From: Gammaproteobacteria bacterium
Lineage (GTDB): Bacteria > Pseudomonadota > Gammaproteobacteria > Steroidobacterales > Steroidobacteraceae
Length of the DNA: 32,461 nt
Direction of reading: 5' to 3'
Assembly (NCBI GenBank): GCA_030831085.1
Contig: JAURLT010000084.1
Coordinates: forward strand, 1 to 32,461
In this document: in pieces, positions 18,552 to 25,767 of the stretch
Layout: each line of letters begins with the position of its first letter
Position numbering within the stretch: the first letter of the stretch is position 1
Made by a program: the position numbers and the translations under genes
The notes under the pieces: generated by a model
Told to the model about the DNA's origin: nothing
The model's input: only the letters and a program-made list of their open reading frames with translations
Database searches by the model: none

Positions 18552-20270
18552 ATGAAAGGTCGAAAAAGCTCCAAGGGTGGCAAGGGCGTGGACACACGCC
18601 GGTACTCCCGGCTGGTGGTGGATGGTGTCAAGCAGACTCCCAGCCGGGCCATGCTGCGGGCCGTGGGCTACACCACCCGCGATTTCCAGAAACCGGCAGT
18701 CGGCATTGCCAGCACCTGGAGCAACCTCACCCCCTGCAACATGCACATCGACGGACTGGCCCGCGAGACCGCGCTGGGGGTGTCCCGAGCCGGCGGTAAG
18801 CCGACGCTGTTCGGCACCATCACCGTGTCTGACGGCATCTCGATGGGCACGCCGGGCATGCGCTACTCGCTGGTATCCCGTGAGGTGATCGCGGACTCCA
18901 TCGAGACCGTGGTCGGCGCCCAGGGGTTCGATGGGGTAGTCGCCATTGGCGGCTGCGACAAGAACATGCCTGGCTGCCTGATGGCGCTGGCCCGACTCAA
19001 CCGCCCGGGCATATTTGTCTATGGAGGCACCATTCGTCCGGGTGCCGGGCACACGGACATCGTTTCGGTCTTTGAGGCGGTGGGGGGGCATGCTCGGGGG
19101 ACGGTCAGCGACGCCCAACTCGCCAAAGTCGAAAAGGCGGCTATTCCAGGCCCGGGGAGCTGCGGCGGCATGTACACCGCCAACACCATGGCCTCGGCCA
19201 TCGAGGCGATGGGTATGAGCCTGCCTAACAGTTCGGCCCAGGAGGCGGTGTCCCCCGCCAAGGCCGATGACTGCATCCGGGCCGGGGAGGGCGTGATGGC
19301 CCTGATCGAGGCGGGAATCCGGCCGCGGGACATCATGACCCGCAAGGCCTTCGAAAACGCCATTACCACCGTGATCGCCCTGGGCGGGAGCACCAATGCG
19401 GTTCTGCACCTGCTGGCCATCGCGCACTCGGCCGGGGTCAAGTTGAAACTCGACGATTTCACTCGCATCGGCAGGCGGGTACCGGTACTTGCTGACTTGC
19501 GGCCGAGCGGCCGATACCTGATGTCCGAGCTGATCGCCATCGGCGGCATTCGTCCGCTGATGAAGACCCTGCTGGACGCCGACCTGCTGCACGGGGACTG
19601 TCTGACCGTGTCGGGACGCACACTAGGTGAGGATCTGGCGATGGTGGCGCCTTACCACCCGAGCCAGGACATCGTCCGCCCGCTGGCCGACCCTATCAAG
19701 GCGGACAGCCACCTGGTGGTGATGTATGGCAACCTGGCGCCTGAGGGGGCCGTCGCGAAAATCACCGGCAAGGAGGGCTTGCGCTTCGAGGGCACGGCCA
19801 AGGTGTTCGACAGCGAGGAGGCGAGCCTCAAGGCCATCCTGGCGGGAAGGGTGAAGGCCGGTGACGTGGTGGTGATTCGCAACGAGGGTCCTAAAGGCGG
19901 GCCGGGCATGCGGGAAATGCTCTCGCCAACCGGGGCCATTATGGGCCGCGGACTGGGTGACAAGGTGGCATTGATCACTGACGGACGTTTTTCCGGCGGT
20001 AGCCACGGCTTCGTGGTGGGTCACCTGACGCCGGAAGCGGCCGTCGGGGGGCCGATCGCACTCCTCAGGGATGGCGATCGCATCACCATCGACGCCAGTA
20101 AGCGCGAAATCAACGTGTCGTTGAGTGAAACCGAGTGGCGCAAGCGGCGGCGCGCATGGTCGCCGGGCGCGCCTTATGCGGAGCGCGGCGTGCTGGCAAA
20201 ATATGCCCGGGAAGTCTCCAGCGCGTCCCTTGGCGCGGTGACCGACCTGCCTCTCCCAAGGGTGACTTGA
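18552..20270 (+). CDS. ilvD: Dihydroxy-acid dehydratase
   Basis: 572 aa. It dehydrates dihydroxyacids to 2-oxoacids, the step after IlvC in valine, isoleucine and leucine synthesis. The iron-sulfur cysteines are Cys62 (TPCNMH), Cys135 ([10 protein letters not shown]) and Cys204 ([12 protein letters not shown]), and the length and pattern suit the oxygen-tolerant [2Fe-2S] branch. The C-terminal [20 protein letters not shown] is the catalytic serine region. The N-terminus starts with a short, strongly basic stretch (residues 2-20). GAGGT lies 8-10 bases before the ATG. ilvD is on the opposite strand and about 2.6 kb from ilvC, so the two are not co-transcribed. Confidence 0.96.
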   Translation: MKGRKSSKGGKGVDTRRYSRLVVDGVKQTPSRAMLRAVGYTTRDFQKPAVGIASTWSNLTPCNMHIDGLARETALGVSRAGGKPTLFGTITVSDGISMGTPGMRYSLVSREVIADSIETVVGAQGFDGVVAIGGCDKNMPGCLMALARLNRPGIFVYGGTIRPGAGHTDIVSVFEAVGGHARGTVSDAQLAKVEKAAIPGPGSCGGMYTANTMASAIEAMGMSLPNSSAQEAVSPAKADDCIRAGEGVMALIEAGIRPRDIMTRKAFENAITTVIALGGSTNAVLHLLAIAHSAGVKLKLDDFTRIGRRVPVLADLRPSGRYLMSELIAIGGIRPLMKTLLDADLLHGDCLTVSGRTLGEDLAMVAPYHPSQDIVRPLADPIKADSHLVVMYGNLAPEGAVAKITGKEGLRFEGTAKVFDSEEASLKAILAGRVKAGDVVVIRNEGPKGGPGMREMLSPTGAIMGRGLGDKVALITDGRFSGGSHGFVVGHLTPEAAVGGPIALLRDGDRITIDASKREINVSLSETEWRKRRRAWSPGAPYAERGVLAKYAREVSSASLGAVTDLPLPRVT

Positions 20271-20331
20271 AGTTGCAATCCGCTGCCGCTATGGTTAGCC
20301 GCCCGTCGGGCCGCGAACCGGTGCCTGGTCC

Positions 20332-20361
20332 GCCCGGCTAGCTCGCCAGGGCATTGTTTTT
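20332..20361 (+). terminator. Probable terminator after ilvD
   Basis: GCCCGGC (20332-20338) pairs with GCCAGGGC (20345-20352) with one bulged A around a 6-base loop, followed by ATTGTTTTT. This is a plausible rho-independent terminator for the aminopeptidase-transporter-ilvD transcripts. Its T tract runs into the -35 box of the next promoter. Confidence 0.6.
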
Positions 20362-20388
20362 GGTCGGAATAGTGTGGTTCACTAGAGT
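20360..20388 (+). promoter_or_regulatory. Candidate tonB promoter
   Basis: TTGGTC (20360-20365) and TAGAGT (20383-20388) are separated by 17 bases and lie about 20 bases before the tonB start. The -10 box matches 4 of 6 consensus bases and the -35 box 3 of 6. No Fur-box-like AT-rich palindrome is visible, so iron control is not supported here. Confidence 0.45.
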
Positions 20389-20408
20389 GGGGTAATTGGG
20401 GTGATCGG

Positions 20409-21044
20409 ATGAATCAGTACTCAAGTGCAGCGACTGGTAGGCGCTCCGCGGTCTTCGCGGCAATCATCGGTCTGCACTTCCTGTTCTACCTTGCGCTGGT
20501 CAGTGGGCTTGCCCGGGATGCGTTGCAGTTGGTCCAGGACGTGGGGATCATCGACCTGCCGCCGCCGCCACCGCCGCCCGAGGAACTCAAGGAGCCTCCG
20601 CCGCCCCCGCCGACCGACGTGCCCCCGCCCGTCGTTCCACCACCGCTGATCGATCTGCCGGCGTTTACCGGACCGACCACAGCGATCACCGCAAAGGTCT
20701 CGGACAAGCCGCCACCGCCCAAGGTGGTCGCGCCTCCGCCGCGACCGGTGCAAGTCGTGCCGCCGAGTCTCAAGAGCAGCCCGCGATCCCTCGCGAGTGC
20801 CTTGAACAGTTGTTACCCGTCCGCGTCCCGCCGTCTGAACGAGGAGGGTCGTGTGGTGGTGGTCGTCACGATCGGTACCAACGGCAAGATGGCGGGCGTG
20901 CAGGTGTCTCAATCGAGCGGTTTCAGCCGGCTGGACGGTGCAGCAGAGTGCGTATTGCGCAAGCTCACCTTCAACCCTGGGACCCGTGACGGGCAGGCGG
21001 TGGAGGCACAGGCCACCATGCCCATCACCTTCCGCCTGGAGTGA
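20409..21044 (+). CDS. tonB: TonB energy-transducing protein
   Basis: 211 aa. It carries energy from the inner-membrane ExbB-ExbD motor to outer-membrane receptors. There is one N-terminal membrane helix (about 13-35). A periplasmic Pro-rich spacer with several runs of Pro follows (about 49-120), interspersed with Glu/Lys. The C-terminal TonB domain (about 125-211) contains CYPSASRRLNEEGRVVVVV and ends ATMPITFRLE, as in the family. Its neighbours exbB and exbD confirm the role. GGGGTG lies a few bases before the ATG. No TonB-dependent receptor is in the window, so the substrate is unknown. Confidence 0.93.
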   Translation: MNQYSSAATGRRSAVFAAIIGLHFLFYLALVSGLARDALQLVQDVGIIDLPPPPPPPEELKEPPPPPPTDVPPPVVPPPLIDLPAFTGPTTAITAKVSDKPPPPKVVAPPPRPVQVVPPSLKSSPRSLASALNSCYPSASRRLNEEGRVVVVVTIGTNGKMAGVQVSQSSGFSRLDGAAECVLRKLTFNPGTRDGQAVEAQATMPITFRLE

Positions 21045-21064
21045 GCTAGGTTTCATTAAGTGGG

Positions 21065-21097
21065 TCGGAGGTTCGCGCCGAAAGGTAAGGCCTCCGA
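21065..21097 (+). other. Hairpin between tonB and exbB
   Basis: TCGGAGG (21065-21071) is perfectly complementary to CCTCCGA (21091-21097), with a 19-base loop. No T tract follows. It sits in the 83-base gap between tonB and exbB and could stabilise or process the transcript, allowing different amounts of TonB and ExbB. Its function is inferred. Confidence 0.45.
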
Positions 21098-21127
21098 GTA
21101 ATTTGCAAAAGTCAGAGGATTAATCGA

Positions 21128-21832
21128 ATGGCTAGCGGCAGTGAGCAGTACGGTATTGCAGCCCTTTGGGAGCAGAGTGACTACGTCGGCAAGGGCGTGT
21201 TCGTCATCCTTGGTGTGATGTCTTTGTGGTCATGGTGGGTCATGATCAACAAGTGGCTGGACCAGCGTTCCCTCAGGAAGGTGGCCGACGAGGCCGAGAA
21301 GAGCTTCTGGAGTTCTGGGTCCCTGCAGGAGGGCCTGGGCAAACTGAAGGGCAAACTCAATCCGTTCCGGGACATCGCCCAGGAAGGCATGAAGGCCCTC
21401 GACCATCATCGTCGTCAGACGCAGGACGTAGCCAGCAACATCGATCTGGCAGATTTCGTCGAGACCAACGTGCAGAAGCAGTCCGACATGCTGGCCTCCT
21501 ACCTGCAAAACGGGATGGTGGTGCTGGCTTCGGTCGGAGCGACCGCCCCGTTTGTGGGTCTGTTCGGCACAGTGTGGGGCATCTACAACGCCCTGATCGC
21601 GATCTCCATCGCCGGCCAGGCGTCGCTAGACAAGGTGGCGGGTCCTATCGGTGAAGCGCTGATCATGACGGCCATCGGCCTGTTCGTGGCGGTTCCAGCG
21701 GTGTTGGCCTTCAATGCGCTGACCCGTGCCAACAAGCAGCTGATGGAGCGGGTGGGGTATTTTTCCCATGACGTTCAGGCAGCCCTGGTCGCTGGCGCCC
21801 GTCCGGCAGCCTCCGCAGCCCCGAGGAAGTAA
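21128..21832 (+). CDS. exbB: ExbB/TolQ-type proton channel protein
   Basis: 234 aa MotA/TolQ/ExbB family inner-membrane protein. It has three membrane helices: about 20-42 (GVFVILGVMSLWSWWVMI), about 128-155 (VVLASVGATAPFVGLFGTVWGIYNAL) and about 173-197 (LIMTAIGLFVAVPAVLAFNA), with a large cytoplasmic loop between the first two. The FVGLFGTVWGI signature is conserved across ExbB. With ExbD it forms the proton-driven motor that energises TonB. AGAGGA precedes the ATG. exbD follows after 3 bases. Adjacent tonB favours ExbB over TolQ. Confidence 0.94.
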   Translation: MASGSEQYGIAALWEQSDYVGKGVFVILGVMSLWSWWVMINKWLDQRSLRKVADEAEKSFWSSGSLQEGLGKLKGKLNPFRDIAQEGMKALDHHRRQTQDVASNIDLADFVETNVQKQSDMLASYLQNGMVVLASVGATAPFVGLFGTVWGIYNALIAISIAGQASLDKVAGPIGEALIMTAIGLFVAVPAVLAFNALTRANKQLMERVGYFSHDVQAALVAGARPAASAAPRK

Positions 21833-21835
21833 GTC

Positions 21836-22261
21836 ATGGCCGTCTCCGTCAGCGGTGACAGCTCGGAGCCAATGGCCGAGCCGAACGTCATCCCTCTGGT
21901 TGACGTCATGCTTGTGCTGTTGATCATCATGATCATCACCGTGCCGGTCATCACTGACGCGGTGAAGATCGACCTGCCCATCGAGTTGAACCAGCCAACG
22001 GTCACCACTCCGGAGAACATCAACGTAGCGGTTGACTTCGATGGCCAGATCTACTGGAACGATTCGCCGGTCACGGAGGAGGAGTTCCTGGCTAACACGC
22101 TCCAGAATGCCATTCTCGACCCGCAACCGGAAGTCCACATCCGGGCCGACAAGCGGGTGCGTTACGAGTACGTTGCCAAGGTTCTGTTCAATTTGCAGCG
22201 CGGCGGAATGATGAAGGTCGGCTTCATAGCCGAGCCCCCGGCGGGGGCTGCAGCCGGCTGA
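21836..22261 (+). CDS. exbD: ExbD/TolR-type motor protein
   Basis: 141 aa. A short cytoplasmic N-terminus is followed by one membrane helix (about 19-40, IPLVDVMLVLLIIMIITVPV) that carries the essential membrane Asp at residue 23, matching Asp25 of E. coli ExbD. The periplasmic domain (about 45-141) includes VHIRADKRVRYEYVAKVL, typical of the family. It is the last gene of the tonB-exbB-exbD unit and is followed by a strong terminator. Xanthomonas clusters have two exbD genes in this place; only one is present here. Confidence 0.95.
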   Translation: MAVSVSGDSSEPMAEPNVIPLVDVMLVLLIIMIITVPVITDAVKIDLPIELNQPTVTTPENINVAVDFDGQIYWNDSPVTEEEFLANTLQNAILDPQPEVHIRADKRVRYEYVAKVLFNLQRGGMMKVGFIAEPPAGAAAG

Positions 22262-22292
22262 CGCCGTTCAATACCTATCCATTCGTTATTCA

Positions 22293-22317
22293 GGCCCGCC
22301 CAGTGCGGGCCTTTTTT
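22293..22317 (+). terminator. Rho-independent terminator after exbD
   Basis: GGCCCGC (22293-22299) pairs perfectly with GCGGGCC (22305-22311) around a 5-base loop, and six T residues follow (22312-22317). It lies about 30 bases after the exbD stop and closes the tonB-exbB-exbD transcript. Confidence 0.93.
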
Positions 22318-22406
22318 CTGCCCGTCGATGTATTTATCGGAACTCCGGGACCCCCAAGCCTGTCGCAATGGCATGGCGGCGGTAACACAGGGCCGCCCGT
22401 TTAGGG

Positions 22407-22412
22407 TATAAA
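22407..22412 (+). promoter_or_regulatory. Candidate -10 box for the first repeat-protein gene
   Basis: TATAAA lies 40 bases before the ATG at 22452, in the region after the exbD terminator. No good -35 box is found at 16-18 bases upstream. Because the terminator separates this gene from exbD, a separate promoter is expected here. AGGAG (22437-22441) precedes the ATG at about 10 bases. Confidence 0.4.
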
Positions 22413-22451
22413 ACGCGGCGTTCCGTCAGGACTCTTAGGAGACTACCCGTC

Positions 22452-23771
22452 ATGACCGCCTTGAAACCGCTGCTTTCCACACTCTCAGTCATCAGCCTGA
22501 TGGCGGTGCTGGGGACCTTGCCGGTAACCTCGGAAGCTGCCAGGAAAAAGGAGGCCGCCGCGGAACCCACCGAGCCTCAGCCGGATTACAGCAAGGGTTT
22601 CCGCAAAAGGGCTGGCGACGTCCAGAAGGATGTGACTGAAAAAAAGTGGCCTGAAGTCTTGGCCGGCGTGGCCGAACTTGAAGCCCTGCCGGACCTTACC
22701 CGCGACGACCGCAGGGTCATCCTGAGCTGGAAGTTCCAGGCCCAGCAGGGCTCGGGCGACAAGGAAGGGTTTAACCAGACCCTTGAGGCGTTTCTCAGTG
22801 AGGGTTTCGCAACCCCGGACCAGGTTGGCCCCATGAACCAGCAGCTGGCTGCCTGGTACAACTCGAAAAAAGACATGGAAAAAACCCTTTTTCACTACCA
22901 GGCGTACGTTGAAGCCACTGCGGAGCCGTCTGCCTCGGACTTGATCACCCTGGGGCGACTGAACCTGCAAACGGGTAATAACGCCAAGGGCGTCGAGTGG
23001 CTCAAGCGTGCGGCCAGCGCGGCGGAAGCTGCGGGTGGCGTGGCGGACGAGCTTATCTTCCAGCTCCTCGATCGCACCTATGTGGATCTGGGAGACACCG
23101 ACGGGCGGCTCGCGAACCTGGAGGAGCTCGTCAAGCGCTACCCGAAGCCGGAGTATTACTCGCGGGTCATGGCGCTTTACGCCCAGGCAGTGAAAGACGA
23201 CCGGGTCACCATGCTCAACCTCTACCGCCTTGCGATGCGTGATGTCGGTCTGGCCACCGTAGGCGAATACCTGGGTTATGCCGATAACGCGCTGGTGCTT
23301 GGGAGCCCTGGCGAGGCCGAGCGGGCCATGCGGAAGGGCATGGATGCCGGGGTGGTGCCATCCGTTGGCACCAATCAGGAAACCCTTCAGGAGTCCAAGG
23401 CAGCAGTCAATCGCGACCGGAAGGACCTGCCCAAGGACGCTCAGGTGGCGGCCAAAAATCCGGCCGGCGAGTTTGCGGTCAAGGTGGCGCTGGGCTATTA
23501 CAGCCTCGGCGATTGGGAACAGGCTGTCTCCGGCGTAAAGCTGGGCCTCGCCAAGGGCGGGGTGAAGCGAATGGACGATGCCAACCTGCTGCTGGGCGCC
23601 TCGTTGGTGGAACTGGGTAGGCTCGAGGAAGCCAACGCGGCCTTTGACGCGGCCGCCGCTGCCGCCTCGGACCGCTACATGAAGGGCATTGCTGGGATGT
23701 GGAAGGGACTGGTGGCGCGGAATCAGTCGCCTGCCCCTGCTCAACCCGACAGCCCGGAACCGGAGGCCTGA
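22452..23771 (+). CDS. Exported TPR-like repeat protein, paralogue 1
   Basis: 439 aa. Residues 1-29 look like a Sec signal peptide: Lys, a hydrophobic run (LLSTLSVISLMAVLGTL) and a likely cleavage site near SEA-A. The rest is helical and Ala/Glu/Leu-rich, with degenerate TPR-like repeats (for example LGRLNLQTGNNAKGVEWLKRAA and LGYYSLGDWEQAVSGVKLGL), and ends in a Pro/Glu-rich tail. It is probably periplasmic. The C-terminal 200 residues resemble those of the next gene (shared MLNLYRLA and INLFRLG, SPGEAERAMRKGM and SPGEAVRAIEKGM, AAFDAAAAAA and KAFDAAAAAN). The exact function is unknown. Its position after tonB-exbBD hints at a role in cell-envelope uptake or TonB-linked assembly. Confidence 0.85.
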   Translation: MTALKPLLSTLSVISLMAVLGTLPVTSEAARKKEAAAEPTEPQPDYSKGFRKRAGDVQKDVTEKKWPEVLAGVAELEALPDLTRDDRRVILSWKFQAQQGSGDKEGFNQTLEAFLSEGFATPDQVGPMNQQLAAWYNSKKDMEKTLFHYQAYVEATAEPSASDLITLGRLNLQTGNNAKGVEWLKRAASAAEAAGGVADELIFQLLDRTYVDLGDTDGRLANLEELVKRYPKPEYYSRVMALYAQAVKDDRVTMLNLYRLAMRDVGLATVGEYLGYADNALVLGSPGEAERAMRKGMDAGVVPSVGTNQETLQESKAAVNRDRKDLPKDAQVAAKNPAGEFAVKVALGYYSLGDWEQAVSGVKLGLAKGGVKRMDDANLLLGASLVELGRLEEANAAFDAAAAAASDRYMKGIAGMWKGLVARNQSPAPAQPDSPEPEA

Positions 23772-23809
23772 GTATCCGAAGCGGTTAGCGTCATAAAGGT
23801 TTGATTTGT

Positions 23810-23839
23810 TATAAGAGCCATCCGCCGTTCCCCCGGCGG
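23810..23839 (+). promoter_or_regulatory. Candidate -10 box and hairpin before the second repeat-protein gene
   Basis: TATAAG (23810-23815) matches 5 of 6 bases of the -10 consensus, but no good -35 box is placed correctly. A perfect hairpin, CCGCCG (23822-23827) with CGGCGG (23834-23839), follows without a T tract. The second gene may have its own start of transcription with a structured leader, or the hairpin may shape processing of a joint transcript. Confidence 0.35.
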
Positions 23840-23871
23840 TCCAATGCAGAGCGATTTAGGAGTTCAGATTC

Positions 23872-25113
23872 GTGAAAAAGAACCCGGTTAGAGCGTTTTC
23901 TCTCGCGTACATGCTCGGCCTCGCGGTCCTTGTGTTCGGGGCGGTCACGCAGCCTCGCCTGGCCGAGGCGCAGACCGTTGGTGGCTGGCGCCAGGAAGTC
24001 GCAGAAAAAGCCCAGGCCGCTCAGGAAGCAGGACAGGCCGGCAACTACAGCAAGGCCATCTCGCTTCTGAAGGAGGCAAAGGCCAAGGCGCCGCTCTCCG
24101 CCGAGGAGGAGCAGGGCGTCAATGAGCTCATGATCTGGGCCGCCAGCGCCTCGCGTGATTACGGGCTCCTGGCGTCCACGATAGAGGAGCGACTTGCCAC
24201 GGGCCGGGTCAGGGGTGCACAACTGGTCTCGAAGCTCGACACGCTGGCGAAGACCTACTACAGCCAGCGGAACTATCCCAAGGCCGTGGATACCTTGGAT
24301 AAACTAGCCAAGGCGCGCGGTTCGTCCAACGCCGACGACCTGATCATGCTGGGTCAGTCGAACTATGCGTTGAAGCGCTACCCGGACGCGGCTCGTGCCC
24401 TGGAACAGGCTTACACGGCGGCTCAGAAAGCTAGAAAACCGGTGAAGGTACAAGTAGAAATACTTGAAACCCTTAATAATTCTTACTTCAAACTGGGCAA
24501 CAAGGCCAAGCAGACCGAGACGCTGCAGAAACTTATGGTTGTGCAGCCTAAGGTGTCCCACTTCGAGCAACTGGTGGTGATCGCGCAGCAGGATGGTGCC
24601 GATTCGGTGGCCATGATCAACCTGTTCCGGTTGGGCGACCGCAAGGGTGTCCTGGCCAAGGAGCATTATGGTAAGTACGCGGATGCCGCGCTCGACCTGT
24701 CCAGTCCGGGCGAGGCCGTCAGGGCCATCGAGAAAGGCATGGCGGCGGGCGGTATTCCCAAGGACGACCGCAATAATCGCCTGCTTGCCGACTCGCGCAC
24801 TCAGGTCGAGAGGCTGAAAGCTGGCATTGCCCAACAGGAGCGCGAAGCCAAGGCCATCGCCAGCGGTGAGTCGGACGCGCGCCTGGCCCTGACCTTCCTC
24901 ACCCTGGGTGACAAGGCCAAGGCCGTTGAGGCCGCCCAGCGGGCGCTGCAGAAGGGCAAGGTAACCCGTGTCGACAGTCTGCAGTTCGTCCTGGGCGTGG
25001 CCCTCTACGACCAGAAGAAAGGCGCGGACGCCAAGAAGGCATTTGATGCGGCCGCCGCCGCGAACCCAAAGGTCGCAGGTGTCGCGAGGCTCTGGTCTCA
25101 GGTTGCGGGCTGA
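23872..25113 (+). CDS. Exported TPR-like repeat protein, paralogue 2
   Basis: 413 aa with a GTG start. AGGAG lies about 10 bases before it. The N-terminus is a signal peptide (MKKNP, then a hydrophobic run, cleavage probably after RLAEA). The mature part has TPR-like helical pairs, such as AGNYSKAISLLKEAKAKAP, QRNYPKAVDTLDKLAKARG and LKRYPDAARALEQAYTAAQ in the first half and LGDKAKAVEAAQRALQKGK near the end. It is a paralogue of the preceding gene. Codons in 24430-24500 are unusually AT-rich. It ends 6 bases before the end of a convergent gene. It is likely a periplasmic scaffold or adaptor of unknown partner. Confidence 0.86.
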   Translation: MKKNPVRAFSLAYMLGLAVLVFGAVTQPRLAEAQTVGGWRQEVAEKAQAAQEAGQAGNYSKAISLLKEAKAKAPLSAEEEQGVNELMIWAASASRDYGLLASTIEERLATGRVRGAQLVSKLDTLAKTYYSQRNYPKAVDTLDKLAKARGSSNADDLIMLGQSNYALKRYPDAARALEQAYTAAQKARKPVKVQVEILETLNNSYFKLGNKAKQTETLQKLMVVQPKVSHFEQLVVIAQQDGADSVAMINLFRLGDRKGVLAKEHYGKYADAALDLSSPGEAVRAIEKGMAAGGIPKDDRNNRLLADSRTQVERLKAGIAQQEREAKAIASGESDARLALTFLTLGDKAKAVEAAQRALQKGKVTRVDSLQFVLGVALYDQKKGADAKKAFDAAAAANPKVAGVARLWSQVAG

Positions 25114-25119
25114 GGCGCT

Positions 25120-25767
25120 CTAAGAGGCCAGTTCAGCCAGGTACGACACGGCCATTTGCAGCGTGACCACTTCGGCATATTTGGCCTGCAGGTCGAACAG
25201 ATTGGCTTCATGAGGTCCGGGGGCGCGGTCGCCGACCGCCTCCCGGACCACCCAGGGTATGAAGCCGTGCTGGCAACAATCGACTGCCGTAGCACGAATA
25301 CACCCACTGGTGGACACGCCGGCGATCAGCAGCGTGTCCCGGCCCATGGCAGTCAGGGTCGCCGCCAGATGGGTCGCGAAGAAAGCGCTGGCGTAATGCT
25401 TGGTGATAACCACCTCGTCAGTTCTCGGCTCGAGGCCATCGGCAAAGGCCGCCAGTTCCGGATCGGCATGATCGGCTTCGAAGCACGCGAGGGCCGGGAC
25501 CTTACGGAAAAATACCCCGCCGTCGCGGCCACCCTTCTGGAAAGCGACATTGGTGTGCAGCACTGGAATGTTCGCCGACCTGGCCGCCTCCAGGAGCTGG
25601 CGTGCCCCCTCAAGAGCGGCCAGACAGCCCTGCCCTCCGAATAGGGGGGAGCGCTCCAGCAGGTAGGCGCGCACGAAGTCAACGATCACCAGAGCAGGTC
25701 GTTGTCCGGCCTGAAGGCTTTGCTTGAACCCGCCGCGGGCGTAATTCTGCTCCAGGGTTTCCGTCAT
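25120..25767 (-). CDS. Isochorismatase-like cysteine hydrolase
   Basis: 215 aa. The cysteine-hydrolase triad of the family is present: Asp30 (VIVDF), Lys123 (ITKHYASAF) and Cys156 (GVSTSGCIRATA, with the usual cis-peptide before it). The GCIRATA form is nearer to N-carbamoylsarcosine amidase and related amide or ureide hydrolases than to isochorismatase itself. Such enzymes release ammonia and CO2 from N-carbamoyl compounds or hydrolyse simple amides. The ATG at 25765-25767 overlaps the CoA-transferase stop by one base (TGATG), so the two are co-transcribed. With hyuA and hyuB nearby, a step after ATP-driven ring opening is plausible, but the substrate is unknown. Confidence 0.88.
   Translation of the reverse strand: MTETLEQNYARGGFKQSLQAGQRPALVIVDFVRAYLLERSPLFGGQGCLAALEGARQLLEAARSANIPVLHTNVAFQKGGRDGGVFFRKVPALACFEADHADPELAAFADGLEPRTDEVVITKHYASAFFATHLAATLTAMGRDTLLIAGVSTSGCIRATAVDCCQHGFIPWVVREAVGDRAPGPHEANLFDLQAKYAEVVTLQMAVSYLAELAS

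Noticed and set aside
18048-19592. 514-residue open frame on - across the transporter gene and ilvD
   Set aside because: Antisense shadow of two recognised genes; no family resemblance.
20558-20760. Proline-codon repeats (CCG/CCC) that resemble a simple-sequence repeat
   Set aside because: This is the coding sequence of the TonB periplasmic spacer and needs no separate explanation.
22485-23744. 419-residue open frame on - across the first repeat-protein gene
   Set aside because: Antisense to a gene with a clear signal peptide and a paralogue next to it; composition (many His, Arg, Gly) is typical of shadow frames.
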